Shown piece after piece: positions 8,683 through 17,271 of a stretch of DNA of 64,000 nucleotides. The position numbers and the translations under genes were made by a program. How positions within the stretch are numbered: position 1 is the first letter of the stretch; every line of letters starts with the position of its first letter. A model generated the notes under the pieces. That model was not told where the DNA came from. It saw only the letters and a list, made by a program, of their open reading frames with translations, and made no database searches. The DNA is taken from the NCBI GenBank assembly GCA_958295825.1, contig OY282375.1:3395489-3459488 (forward strand). Reading direction: 5' to 3'. Origin of the DNA: an uncultured Candidatus Entotheonella sp. GTDB taxonomy: Bacteria > Tectomicrobia > Entotheonellia > Entotheonellales > Entotheonellaceae.

Positions 8683-10454
8683 GACGCTGGCTCTGGTGGG
8701 GTTGCCGAATGTAACCGTTGCGACACGGCCTGCCAGACGTCCCGGTGCAGGCGGGCATTGGCGTCCCGGTTGGTATGGACGGCGATCATCGTGACGCCCG
8801 AGGTGTGGAAGGATTTTTCGAGGGCAGTGCGAAACGCTGGGCCGTCTTCGGGCTCGCAGTAATCCAGGCCGTAGAGTTGCGCCGCGTGGCGAAAATCCAG
8901 GCCGTGCGGGGTGCCGAACAGGTCTTCGAACGAATCTACGGTCTCGGCTTGCGGCAAGAACGAGAAGATGCCGCCACCGTCGTTGTGCAGCAGCACGATG
9001 GTCGCCTGAAGACGGTGCTGTTTGGCTGCCAGCAGACCGTTCAGGTCGTGGTAGAGGGACAGATCGCCAATGACCAACACGCAGGGGCCTGAACTCACGG
9101 AACCGGCGCCTAGGGCGGTTGACACCACACCGTCGATGCCGCTGGCGCCGCGGTTGGCCAGGAAGCGAGCCGGTCGGGCACCCGCGGCGAAGAAGGAATC
9201 GAGGTCACGCACCGGCATGCTATTACCGGCGAAAAGGGTAGCGCCCGGCGGCAGCACCGCCTCCAGGTCAGCGAATACCTTCGGCTCGCTCAACGCGGGG
9301 TTCTCGCTCAGGCATTCTTTCAGGGCGGTACGTGCCTGCGCGTTCAGCCGCTCCCACTTGCGGCGCCATGCGCTGGCGGTGTTGACGCCTTGACGCCGGG
9401 TTGTCTCCAAGTTCGGCAGCAACGCCTCACAGAGAGTACGGGGATCAACGTGTACCCTGTCGGTTGCGACCAGTGCCGGGTCGTGCCAGTCATCCGGCGG
9501 TGCGATCAGCATTTGGCGGCAGGTCGTGAGACGCTGCAAAAACAGTTGCAGCGGCTTGGATACCGGCGTGGCGCCAAATCGCAGCACGAGATCCGGCGCC
9601 AGATCGCGCGCAACTCGCGAGTCCCGCAACAAGGCGTCGTAACTGTCGATAACACAGGACACGTCGTGCGTGCCGCGGCGTACCTGGGATAAAACGTCTG
9701 CCAGCAGGGGAAACTGCAGTTCCCTCGACAACTGCGCAACCGCTTCGGGAAAGTCAGGGTCGTCCTGCGGACCGCAAACGATCAGGCCGCGTTGCACGCC
9801 ACGCAGTTGGGCGGCCAGACATGTTACATCGACGGGGCGGAGCGCCTGTAGCCCCTGAGCGACAGTCACAAGCGGCGCCGTGCCGCGTTTGGCCGGCATG
9901 TCGTCTTGCCCAATGGGGATCAATGGCTCGCGAAACGGGAAATTGACGTGCACAGGTCCGGGACGCTCGGCGCGACAGTCCGCCATCGCTCGGCTGGCGG
10001 CGGTGCGAACGTAGCGCACGGCAGCCGGACCGCCTTCCGGCAGCGGCATTTCGACGCATCTTTTCACATGCCGTCCGTAAAGTCGTGACTGGTCAATGGT
10101 TTGTGGAGCGCCGACGTCTTGCAGTTCCGGCGGACGATCGGCGGTGAGAACCAGGAGCGGCACGCGGGCGTAGAACGCCTCGGCAACCGCCGGCGCGAAG
10201 TTGAGCGTCGCAGTGCCCGACGTGCCCAGCACCGCCACCGGCTGCCGCATTGCCTTGGCTTGGCCCAGGGCGAAATACGCCGCCGAACGCTCGTCGAGAT
10301 GCATCCAGACCTTGATGCCGGGATGTCGGTGCAGCAGGACAGCCAGAGGGGTGGAGCGGGAGCCGGGGCAGATACAGGCGTGTTTCAGACCACAGCGGGC
10401 CAATTCATCGACAAAGGCATCAACGAACGTGTGCAGGGCATTGGCATGGATCAT
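8667..10454 (-). CDS. menD: SEPHCHC synthase MenD (thiamine diphosphate enzyme)
   Basis: 595 aa, the normal MenD length. It condenses isochorismate with 2-oxoglutarate using thiamine diphosphate. The N-terminus has CICPGSRSTPLAVLLHRHP and HLDERSAAYFALGQAKA, where the catalytic glutamate of ThDP enzymes lies, followed by GTSGTATLNFAPAVAEA. The C-terminal cofactor site reads VIGDLSLYHDLNGL with HNDGGGIFSFLP. The ATG at 10454 overlaps the menF stop as ATGA. A longer frame from 10565 would lie inside menF and lacks family similarity. Confidence 0.95.
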   Translation of the reverse strand: MIHANALHTFVDAFVDELARCGLKHACICPGSRSTPLAVLLHRHPGIKVWMHLDERSAAYFALGQAKAMRQPVAVLGTSGTATLNFAPAVAEAFYARVPLLVLTADRPPELQDVGAPQTIDQSRLYGRHVKRCVEMPLPEGGPAAVRYVRTAASRAMADCRAERPGPVHVNFPFREPLIPIGQDDMPAKRGTAPLVTVAQGLQALRPVDVTCLAAQLRGVQRGLIVCGPQDDPDFPEAVAQLSRELQFPLLADVLSQVRRGTHDVSCVIDSYDALLRDSRVARDLAPDLVLRFGATPVSKPLQLFLQRLTTCRQMLIAPPDDWHDPALVATDRVHVDPRTLCEALLPNLETTRRQGVNTASAWRRKWERLNAQARTALKECLSENPALSEPKVFADLEAVLPPGATLFAGNSMPVRDLDSFFAAGARPARFLANRGASGIDGVVSTALGAGSVSSGPCVLVIGDLSLYHDLNGLLAAKQHRLQATIVLLHNDGGGIFSFLPQAETVDSFEDLFGTPHGLDFRHAAQLYGLDYCEPEDGPAFRTALEKSFHTSGVTMIAVHTNRDANARLHRDVWQAVSQRLHSATPPEPASCASP

Positions 10455-11881
10455 GATGCCGTCTCGCTGAGCGCGGCCAGCATGGGGCGCAGCTTCAGAC
10501 AGGATTCTTCGTATTCGCTGCGGGGGTCCGAACCCTTCACGATACCGCAGCCGGCGTACAGCCAAGCCTCGCTGCCGTTGACCACAGCCGACCGGATGCC
10601 AACCACGAACTCGCCGCCGCCGCGCATGTCGATCCAGCCGATCGGTCCCGCATACCAGCCCCGGCTCAGGCGTTCCTGCTTCCGGATCAGCGCGAGCGCC
10701 TCAGGGCGGGGTACGCCGCCAACGCCAGGCGTCGGGTGAAGCCGCGCCACCAAATCCAGGATGCCGGAACCAGCGGGCAGGGCGCCTTGCAACGGCGTGT
10801 GAAGGTGCTGAACGTCGGGCAGCCGCAGCAGCCGAGGCGCCTCGGGAACCTGCAGGGACAGGCAATACGACGACAGGGCCTCACGAAGCGTGCGCACCAC
10901 CAGGCCATGCTCACGGCGGTCCTTGGCGCTGCGGAGTAAGGCTTCCCCAAGCCGGCGGTCCGCGTGCTCGGTGTCGCCCCGCGCCGTCGAGCCCGCCAGG
11001 CAATCCACCTGCACGGTCTGTCCCCGCAGGCGAATCAGTCGCTCCGGGGTTGCGCCTATCATGCAACCGGAACCGACATCGAGGGCAAAGAGGGTGCAAT
11101 GTCCAGCCGCCGCTGCCAGTCGTCGCAGCGCTACGTCTACGTCAAAATCGGCCCGTGCCCGCAGGTGTAGTTCCCGCGCCAGGACGACTTTCTGGACGGC
11201 GCCCCGTTGAATTTCCTGCACGATGTCACGCACCTGCTGCTCCCACGGCCCGAAGGGGTCGTTTACCGGCGCAAGTATCGCAGGCTGCCGGTCGCCAAGC
11301 GGGTCGGCATCGACCGATAGCAACTCCGCCAATTCGCCTGCTACATCTTCAGTCACGGTATCGGGGTCACAACTCGCGGAGACCTGTAGATTGATCGTAC
11401 ACCAAGCGGCATGTCCGGCAGACGTGAAGAGGAATCGCGGGAGGATCAGAAGGGCGTCCGGGTATGCTTTCCAGACGGGGTTTGCTGGCGCCGGGGGATC
11501 GAACGCGAAACCGCCGAGGGCCACGGGAGCCGCCAACGGGTAGGTGGGACAAGTATCGATCTGTGCTTCCGAAACCAATCGACGGTAGGCCACGCTTACC
11601 TGCGTGAAGCGCCCCTCGCCAAACCCTGTAAGCGACGCGGCAGACCCAACTCCCACCAGGGCCATGCCCTCACCGGGCTGGTGCCAAAGGAGGCGTGGTG
11701 GCTGGGCCTGATGAAAAATGGAGCGCGGCAACACCGCGGCACAATCGAAGGTCACACTGACCAGAAGCGCGTGCCGGCGGCGAACGGCTTCTTCACGGCC
11801 CGCTTCCAGAAGAGCGTGAAGCCGGGGTGTCAGCGCCTCAGTTTCGGACCGGTTCGGGACAAACGAAGTGGGTGGTTTCAT
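10451..11881 (-). CDS. menF: Isochorismate synthase MenF
   Basis: 476-aa chorismate-binding enzyme that converts chorismate to isochorismate, the first step towards menaquinone. The C-terminal half carries the family signature: QKVVLARELHLRA, FLDVGSG-type strand in LFALDVGSGCMIGATPERL, HLHTPLQGAL, LHPTPGVGGVP and ERLSRGWYAGPIGWIDMRGG. An entC-type siderophore role is possible, but the gene leads menD-menH-menC with overlapping ends. ATG 11881 (MKPPTSF) is my choice; an upstream in-frame ATG at 11992 would add 37 unlikely residues and run into the terminator of the preceding gene. Confidence 0.93.
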   Translation of the reverse strand: MKPPTSFVPNRSETEALTPRLHALLEAGREEAVRRRHALLVSVTFDCAAVLPRSIFHQAQPPRLLWHQPGEGMALVGVGSAASLTGFGEGRFTQVSVAYRRLVSEAQIDTCPTYPLAAPVALGGFAFDPPAPANPVWKAYPDALLILPRFLFTSAGHAAWCTINLQVSASCDPDTVTEDVAGELAELLSVDADPLGDRQPAILAPVNDPFGPWEQQVRDIVQEIQRGAVQKVVLARELHLRARADFDVDVALRRLAAAAGHCTLFALDVGSGCMIGATPERLIRLRGQTVQVDCLAGSTARGDTEHADRRLGEALLRSAKDRREHGLVVRTLREALSSYCLSLQVPEAPRLLRLPDVQHLHTPLQGALPAGSGILDLVARLHPTPGVGGVPRPEALALIRKQERLSRGWYAGPIGWIDMRGGGEFVVGIRSAVVNGSEAWLYAGCGIVKGSDPRSEYEESCLKLRPMLAALSETAS

Positions 11882-11993
11882 CAACAGCAAATGGGTAAGA
11901 ATGTGCGGGCCGGTAATACTCAAGCATGCAGAGGAAATACGCCGGGGAAAAATCAGGTCGGCACGTGAAGCGCGAGGCGTTAAGGTGGTCAAA

Positions 11994-12033
11994 CCAAAAA
12001 CAGGCCCCGGCAGCGGGAGCCGCCCGGGGCCTG
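11994..12033 (-). terminator. Rho-independent terminator after the small secreted-protein gene
   Basis: Perfect 10-bp arms CAGGCCCCGG (12001-12010) and CCGGGGCCTG (12024-12033), followed on the minus strand by a run of five T (11996-12000). It lies 17 bp after the stop of the gene at 12051-12287. Confidence 0.75.
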
Positions 12034-12050
12034 CAGAAACGGTGGGACGA

Positions 12051-12287
12051 TTACTTGCTATCCGGGTCGTCCGGTTCCTCTGTGTCGGTACCCTCGCCGG
12101 GGCTAGTATCTTCCGTCATTTCCGCCTGGGCCACGACGATCTGGTCGTTTTGCTGCGTATTGGCGGGGTCGGCATTGGCTTGCGTCTGGGTGATCTTCGG
12201 CCCGCCGCACATGCCGGCCACCGCAACACTCGTAAAGGCCACCAACAGGCCCAATGCCATGATGAGAGTTAGTACTTTCTTCACCAC
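12051..12287 (-). CDS. Small secreted acidic protein, function unknown
   Basis: 78 aa. Residues 1-24 are a clear signal peptide (charged start VKK, then LTLIMALGLLVAFTSVAVAG). The mature part is short and acidic, with QTQANADPANTQQND and a C-terminal run rich in E, D, P and T. It is probably exported and unstructured. The start is GTG with AGAAGGAGA upstream and a good terminator follows, so it is expressed independently of the men operon. No family was recognised. It lies downstream of the caspase-FGE and Avd-like genes on the same strand, but a link to them is only positional. Confidence 0.7.
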   Translation of the reverse strand: MVKKVLTLIMALGLLVAFTSVAVAGMCGGPKITQTQANADPANTQQNDQIVVAQAEMTEDTSPGEGTDTEEPDDPDSK

Positions 12288-12353
12288 TGTCTCCTTCTCG
12301 CAATTGCGAAATTGTGAACAAAACCCGTCAACGAGTGACTTACGCGCGGTACC

Positions 12354-12551
12354 CTAGCCAAATTCCGTGGCCGTGTCAAGCACCTCATTCATGGCTGCCT
12401 GTGCAAGCGTAGCCCTGTTGTTCTTGCCCTTGCAGGAGCGGCGGTGAAGTATCTCTTTTTCCAAGGCCGGTACCAGCCACAGGATGAAACGATAGTGGGC
12501 CTCCAAGGCCGGCCCCGTTTCACGCGCCCGGTCGCGGAAAGCTGCGTCCAA
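12354..12551 (-). CDS. Candidate Avd-like (DGR accessory variability determinant) four-helix fragment
   Basis: 65 aa from a TTG start with AGGGAG 7 nt upstream. The segment EAHYRFILWLVPALEKEI resembles the first helix of Avd/S23-type four-helix-bundle proteins that accompany the reverse transcriptase of diversity-generating retroelements. The rest (TLAQAAMNEVLDTATEFG) could be a second helix. Usual Avd proteins are about 110-130 aa, so this one is either truncated or only distantly related. The position supports the call: it is the next gene after the first variable-region gene on the same strand, the place Avd has in many DGRs. No template repeat or reverse transcriptase follows. The identification is from memory of the helix pattern and needs a profile search. 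Confidence 0.42.
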   Translation of the reverse strand: MDAAFRDRARETGPALEAHYRFILWLVPALEKEILHRRSCKGKNNRATLAQAAMNEVLDTATEFG

Positions 12552-12602
12552 GAATGCGCTCCCTGAAATGCTTGTCAGACATCATAAAACAAAAAAATTC
12601 GA

Positions 12603-12623
12603 CCAGGGGGCGAAGCCCCCTGG
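12603..12623 (-). other. Hairpin 1 downstream of variable region 1
   Basis: Perfect 9-bp arms CCAGGGGGC and GCCCCCTGG around a 3-nt loop (GAA on the plus strand), 25 nt after the stop of the caspase-FGE gene. The same structure at nearly the same distance follows all five VR genes. This resembles the DNA hairpin that follows the target in phage DGRs. On the minus strand a T-rich run comes 5 nt later, so it may also terminate transcription. Confidence 0.7.
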
Positions 12624-12648
12624 ACCCCCGAGGTAAGGAGGTAACGAT

Positions 12649-12762
12649 TCAGGGGGTAAGCGTCCGGGCAATTCGGAAACCCAGATAGTCGAAGCGGAGT
12701 CCGGAGGTGTACCCGTCGCGGACGGCGGCACGGAGGAAACTCGGACTGATGACCCAGGAACC
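12649..12762 (-). repeat. DGR variable region VR1
   Basis: Last 38 codons (with stop) of the caspase-FGE gene. The constant frame is GSW...P...L.AA.R....G.....LGFRIARTLTP. Variable residues here are V I S, S, F, V, D, G, Y, S, L, F D Y. Codons differing from the other four copies are NNC or NNT with the last base kept. Codon 12787-12789 just upstream (TAT here; GAT or AAT in others) suggests the variable part may extend about 27 nt further 5'. Confidence 0.88.
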
Positions 12763-14763
12763 GCCGCGCACCACGCGCAGGCTGCAATACCCCCGTTTCC
12801 ACGCCCGGCCATCGCCCGGCGCGCCCTTATAACTGGCGTTCCAACAGTCCTCAACCCATTCACGCGCGTTACCCAATACGTCGTACAAGCCAAAGCCGTT
12901 CGGACTGAATGACCCCACGGGCGCCGTCTGATAGTAACCGTCATCACACGACGCCACTGTCCAACCCTCATGACGACGCTGCGCCGTTAAATCCGCCCCG
13001 TTGGCATGACCGCACTGACCCGATTCACCCTCCCCCCAGTACCGAGCCGTACGCGTTCCCCCGCGCGCCACGTACTCCCACTCCGATTCACTCAGCAACC
13101 GGTAGCCCTTACCCGTCTCCCGTGACAACCACCGAACGTACGCCTGCGCATCTTCCCAACTCACGCATAGCACCGGATGACGGTCCGTCTGCTCAAAGCC
13201 GGGGTTGCGCCAGCTGAGGCCCGAAACATCCGCCCACTTTCCCTTACTGTCCAGGGACCGGCAGGAATTACCCGTCGAGAGCCCCGTCGCCGAGACGAAC
13301 CGGGCAAACTCCCCCCGCGTTACCTCGTGCACACCCACCGCAAACGCCTCGCCTATCGCTACCCGGTGCTGCGGACCTTCGTCATCGTCTCGCCCCGCCT
13401 CCCCAGACGGCGACCCCATCATGTATGACCCCGCAGGCACCACCACCATCTCCGGGCACCCCGCGCAGTCACGAAACACCGTGCCGGGTTCGTGCGCCGG
13501 CTCCGCCGCCTCCCCGGACGCCAGCAGCGCCTTCGCCGCCGTTGCGTCCAGATAGCCCGTCGCCGCCGCCCCGCGTGACGCTTGCCACTGCCGCAGCGCC
13601 GCGCGGGTCCGATTCCCGATCAGCCCGTCCGCCTTGCCCACGTTGAACCCTTCCGCCAACAGCCCCAACTGAATCAAACGGCGGTCTGCACGGCTCAACC
13701 CCAACCCCGCCTCCGCAGCCTCCAAATTCGCCTGCGGCGACGGCGCCGGCGCCGTCGCCGCAGGCGCTGCGGGGTTCAGCAATACCTCCAGCCGGTTGCG
13801 CGCCAGCACCTCATAGGTGCCACCCGGATACTTGTCCACATAAGCCTGAACGTCCGCCGCGTTCGGGCTGTCCTTCACCGATTCCCAGAACACCCGCTCC
13901 GCAGCCAACTGCTCAGCGGTCAGCCGGTCGGAGGCCGGCGCGTCATCCACGGGCGGGACCGCCGTCGAGGGTCTCGGGGCAGGCTCAGCCCGTGCGGTCA
14001 GATACACCCTTTCCCTCGACAAGGACCCGTACACGAACGGCTCCTGCTTGTCCCCCGTCGATTCCAGCACCGTATCGCGCACCTCGCGGAACAACTGCAT
14101 GATCTCCAGACCCGGCGTCTCGACGTGCGCCAGGAGCGCCGCCGTGTACGGGCTGTTGCGACCCGCTCCGTCTGCCGCTACCTGCCCCTCCTTCGCCGCA
14201 TACGCCACCAGCATCTGGCCCGCCGGCTCCACCCGCGCCAGACCTTTACCGATGGCCCGTGTTGACTTGGTTGACCCGTGGCGCTGCATGGCGGCCGCGA
14301 ACGGGTTGTCGCGGCAGGCGTCCAGAATCACCAGGCCAAGACCCGAGTTGCGGCCCACCGCGCGCATCACCAAGTCCAACGGCACGGCCTCGTATTCGAC
14401 GTCGTCAGCGCTCGCCAAGCGCGCGTCCACCGGCACCAGAAAGTTGCGTTTGTCCACTTCTATGCCGTGGCCGGAATAGAACACCAAGGCGATTTCTGAC
14501 CCACTCGCCGCGCTCTTGAATGCCTGCAGGCCCCTTTCCAACTCCCTCTTGTCGGCGTCGTCGAGCCGCGTCACCGTGAAGCCGAGGCGCCCCAGCGAGG
14601 CGCTGATGGCCTCTGCGTCGTTGGGTGGGTTGCGCAGCAGCGGCGCGTGGGCATAGGCGGCGTTGCCGATCACCAGGGCTACCCGCTCCGCCGCCAGCCC
14701 CGACGCCGACAGTGCCGACAGCAGCCCTGCCGTCAGCAGGACTATGAACCACCGCATCTTCAT
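12649..14763 (-). CDS. Secreted caspase - PG-binding - FGE (C-type lectin) protein, DGR target 1
   Basis: 704 aa. Signal peptide 1-25; caspase-fold peptidase C14 domain about 26-250 with H99 in FYSGHGIEV and C150 in VILDACRDN; a WESVKDSPNAADVQAYVDKYP linker motif near 293; a peptidoglycan-binding-1-like domain about 355-418 (LSRADRRLIQLGL...GYLDATAAKALL); and a formylglycine-generating-enzyme/sulfatase-modifying fold 430-704 (VVVPAGSYMMGS, LSESEWEYVARGG). Residues 668-704 are the hypervariable tip. The FGE fold is the usual DGR display scaffold, so this end probably binds a ligand rather than making formylglycine. The dyad is intact, so it should be an active protease. Start ATG 14763 has GGAGGAGA upstream. 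An AAA ATPase gene ends 25 bp upstream, suggesting joint expression. Confidence 0.9.
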   Translation of the reverse strand: MKMRWFIVLLTAGLLSALSASGLAAERVALVIGNAAYAHAPLLRNPPNDAEAISASLGRLGFTVTRLDDADKRELERGLQAFKSAASGSEIALVFYSGHGIEVDKRNFLVPVDARLASADDVEYEAVPLDLVMRAVGRNSGLGLVILDACRDNPFAAAMQRHGSTKSTRAIGKGLARVEPAGQMLVAYAAKEGQVAADGAGRNSPYTAALLAHVETPGLEIMQLFREVRDTVLESTGDKQEPFVYGSLSRERVYLTARAEPAPRPSTAVPPVDDAPASDRLTAEQLAAERVFWESVKDSPNAADVQAYVDKYPGGTYEVLARNRLEVLLNPAAPAATAPAPSPQANLEAAEAGLGLSRADRRLIQLGLLAEGFNVGKADGLIGNRTRAALRQWQASRGAAATGYLDATAAKALLASGEAAEPAHEPGTVFRDCAGCPEMVVVPAGSYMMGSPSGEAGRDDDEGPQHRVAIGEAFAVGVHEVTRGEFARFVSATGLSTGNSCRSLDSKGKWADVSGLSWRNPGFEQTDRHPVLCVSWEDAQAYVRWLSRETGKGYRLLSESEWEYVARGGTRTARYWGEGESGQCGHANGADLTAQRRHEGWTVASCDDGYYQTAPVGSFSPNGFGLYDVLGNAREWVEDCWNASYKGAPGDGRAWKRGYCSLRVVRGGSWVISPSFLRAAVRDGYTSGLRFDYLGFRIARTLTP

Positions 14764-14788
14764 CGTTGCTTCTCCTCCAGTTCGTGAC

Positions 14789-16460
14789 TCAAACGGTGCG
14801 TAACATCACCTCTTTCATTCGACGCCGCTCCTCTGCAAATCTCTGTCTGACGTCGGTCACGACGTCCATGATCTCCGCGGGCAGGGGTTCGAGTTCTTCG
14901 CGCAGATCCGCTCTCACCGCGTGCCAGAGCGGCTCCATCGTTCCGACCAGGCCGGCATCCTTCATCAGCCGCTTTACCGACACTCCATGGCCGGCGGCGG
15001 CAAGGTGGATCAGAGACGCCGTCAAAGCAGGCCGTTTCCGATCGAAACCGCGCTGGATGCTGGCGACAAGACGGCTTGCCCTTTCAGAGAACTGTTCGAT
15101 TTCCGCGGCCGCGGGCGTGTTGATGCCTTTGGCCACAGCAACCGCCTGTTGCCGCCCATCTTTGCGTCCTGCGTCGTCCATGTTCATCGCCACGTAGTCG
15201 GCCATGACGCAGATCTCTCCGGCGGGAACAGCGCGCGCATAATGCCTCCAGTGCCGCTGGAGACGTCGACCGCATCCCGGTGGAGCCGAAAAGATCGTGC
15301 AGGAAAGCAACGAGACGCTCCAGGCGGTCGCGGCCTGCGCGCGAGAACCGCAAGAGGTAATAGATGTTGTAGAACCGGTCGCCGACTTCGTAGCGGACCC
15401 GCTTTTCTCGGGGTAACTGCACCTCTTTGACATAGCCCTTTTCCACAAGTTGCCTGAGCTGGGCGCTGGCGTGCGAGGAACTCAGCCTCGTGGCGACGGA
15501 CAACTCTCTTGCCAGCATTGGCGTCCACCTTGCCGCGAGACAATGAAACACCTTGCGGGCCTGCACCGGCAGGGCCTCGACGCGGGCTTTGAAGTAGGGC
15601 GTCTGTTCATCGATGAGCCGCTCGAGGTCCTCGAAGGCGGAGCCAGACGGCGACTCGGTCAGCATTCGGCAGGCAAGGACCAGCAACCGCGGGTTGCCGC
15701 CCGTCAACCGGCGCACGATCTCCAGCCTGCCGTGTTCGAGGTCCGGCATTTCCAGGATTTCAGTCTGGCCTTCACGCTCCGCGAGGGTTTGGAACAGGCG
15801 GCGACAGGCGGCGCTATCGAGTCCCCGGAGGCTGAAGAGCCGAAAGAACTCGTAGAAGGGCTTGCCATGATGACGGATGGCGTCGAAGACGGCGTTGGCG
15901 GACCCGAGCAGCAGAATATCGGAATGCTCGATCAGACTGGCGCGCAGCGCGTGAACGTCGCGCTCGTCGCGCAATTGATCAAAGATGAGGTCGAGATTCT
16001 CGACAAACAGGATCAGCCGCTTACCGCTTGCCTGGCGAAAGTCCAGGAGGGCTGCGAGGGCATAAGCCGCAAGCCGTTCGGCATCTCTTTCATCCCGCTC
16101 CAACGCATCGGCCCTGTCTGCCCACTGAGGATTCTCGGTGGCGCGGCTCAGGTGGCGCAGGGCAGCCAGCCAGAAATCCGCCAAGTCGACGATCTCGTAG
16201 CTCTCTTCGCGGAACGCTACGGGCTGCCAGTCGGCGGCGAGGTCGGGGGACTCCTCGACCGCTTGCAGGAACCTCAGTCCGAGACTGGTTTTTCCCATGC
16301 CGCGCGGGCCGACGAGCAGGATATGCTGACATGGCCGGCCGGATGTCTGCTCGCGGAGCAGGCGAAGCATGCCCGCCAAGGTTTTGTGTCGTGCGACAAA
16401 GGAAGCCTTCAACTCTTCAGGGGCCAGCTGGGCTGGATTGTGGAGACGTTTACGGATCAT
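14789..16460 (-). pseudogene. AAA ATPase (archaeal-ATPase/STAND-like), interrupted by a frameshift
   Basis: Starts at ATG 16460 and reads LLVGPRGMGKTSLGLRFLQ (Walker A) and LILFVENLDLIFDQ (Walker B-like), then a winged-helix region (AARWTPMLARELSVATRLSS). This is the DNA/ATP module of the P-loop ATPases often paired with toxin or conflict genes. After AALEALCAR the frame is lost at an 8-nt GC run (15231-15238); two more bases there would rejoin it to the frame encoding VPAGEICVMADYVAMNMDD...MKEVMLRTV, ending at 14789. Because coding is clean on both sides, the break is recent: a GC-slippage mutation, a switch or a sequencing error. It overlaps the preceding ATPase remnant by ATGA and sits directly upstream of the caspase-FGE gene. 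Confidence 0.8.
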
Positions 16461-16830
16461 GACGCGCTACCCTTGCCATGGCGTTTCCGCCACCATTCCC
16501 GCAGGACGTTGGACCGGAATTTCAGCCGGCCACCTTCATGCCTCACATAACCATCCGCCTCCAGGTCGCGTAACACCGACCGCAACCGTGCCTCGTCTCG
16601 TTGTTCCAGGTCTTCGAAATCCGTGAGGTTCACGCCATCCCGACGCCGGCAGGCGCGGCCCAGGATATCGCGCGGCGGAGTTCCTGCATCAAGCTGGTCT
16701 TGCCGACCCGTCGGGGAGCCAGCATCAAAACATGCTCGCCCTGCTCCAGTTTTTTCCACAGCTGGCTCAACTCGCGCGTTCGCCCGTAGAGACCGTCACC
16801 GACGACCACCTGTCCGGTTATGTTGCGCAT
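16457..16830 (-). pseudogene. Remnant of a second AAA ATPase with internal deletion
   Basis: From ATG 16830 (GGAGG just upstream) the frame encodes GDGLYGRTRELSQLWKKL and VLMLAPRRVGKTSLMQELRR, a P-loop ATPase N-terminus. About 45 codons later that frame ends. A second frame then gives the typical C-terminal winged helix (DFEDLEQRDEARLRSVLRDL, then LKFRSNVLREWWRKRHG) to a stop at 16457. Family members are 350-450 aa, so most of the ATPase core is missing. The final codons overlap the next ATPase start as ATGA, which shows the two were once an intact pair. Confidence 0.7.
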
Positions 16831-17045
16831 GCTACCTCCGATGAGGAAATTGGAAGTTGACGGCATGTGATCTTAATACGGCAATTATTTTTTTGGCAAT
16901 TGGATTTTTGGCAAAATGGGACTGGACGACTTCGAGACCGGCGCCCGGCATTGCGGCGCTCCGAATATCTGCCGGCGCCTTCGGTGTCTCAAAGGGAGTT
17001 TGCGCATGCGAATGCTGTCCGCCATGCCGCCTTGGGTAAGCTGTT

Positions 17046-17072
17046 CCAAGGCTACTTGATAGGTAGCCTTGG
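17046..17072. repeat. Perfect inverted repeat in a gene-free stretch (16831-17271)
   Basis: Arms CCAAGGCTAC and GTAGCCTTGG with a 7-nt loop. The 440-bp region between the ATPase remnant and the DUF4384 gene has a short AT-rich section near 16870-16920 but no convincing ORF. Confidence 0.55.
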
Positions 17073-17199
17073 CCATCTCCGGTGCTCAAATGTCTGGAAC
17101 GGGCCGAAAACGGTGGCAGGGTAATCTCCAAAGACACGCTGTCAATAACCATTGGGGAACCCGCCTGATGCCACGGCCTCGCCATCCGTACAACGACAG

Positions 17200-17246
17200 A
17201 CGGCCCATGCCGTGAGCCCCGTGACGGAGCCCACGGCATGGGCCGT
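17200..17246. repeat. Long inverted repeat downstream of the protease operon
   Basis: 15-bp perfect arms (17200-17214 and 17232-17246, sequence ACGGCCCATGCCGTG and its complement) about 25 bp past the stop of the last operon gene. No T run follows on the minus strand, so it may be a transcript-end stabiliser or a protein site rather than a classical terminator. Confidence 0.6.
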
Positions 17247-17271
17247 GCCGATTGCGCTTTCGAGGCGCTTG

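Noticed and set aside
12603..12623. Post-VR hairpins as simple transcription terminators only
   Set aside because: The T run is good only after copy 1, while arms, spacer and distance are kept in all five. A double role remains possible.
12649..14763. Genuine formylglycine-generating enzyme
   Set aside because: The FGE fold here ends in a hypervariable tip and is fused to a caspase; the display-scaffold reading fits better.
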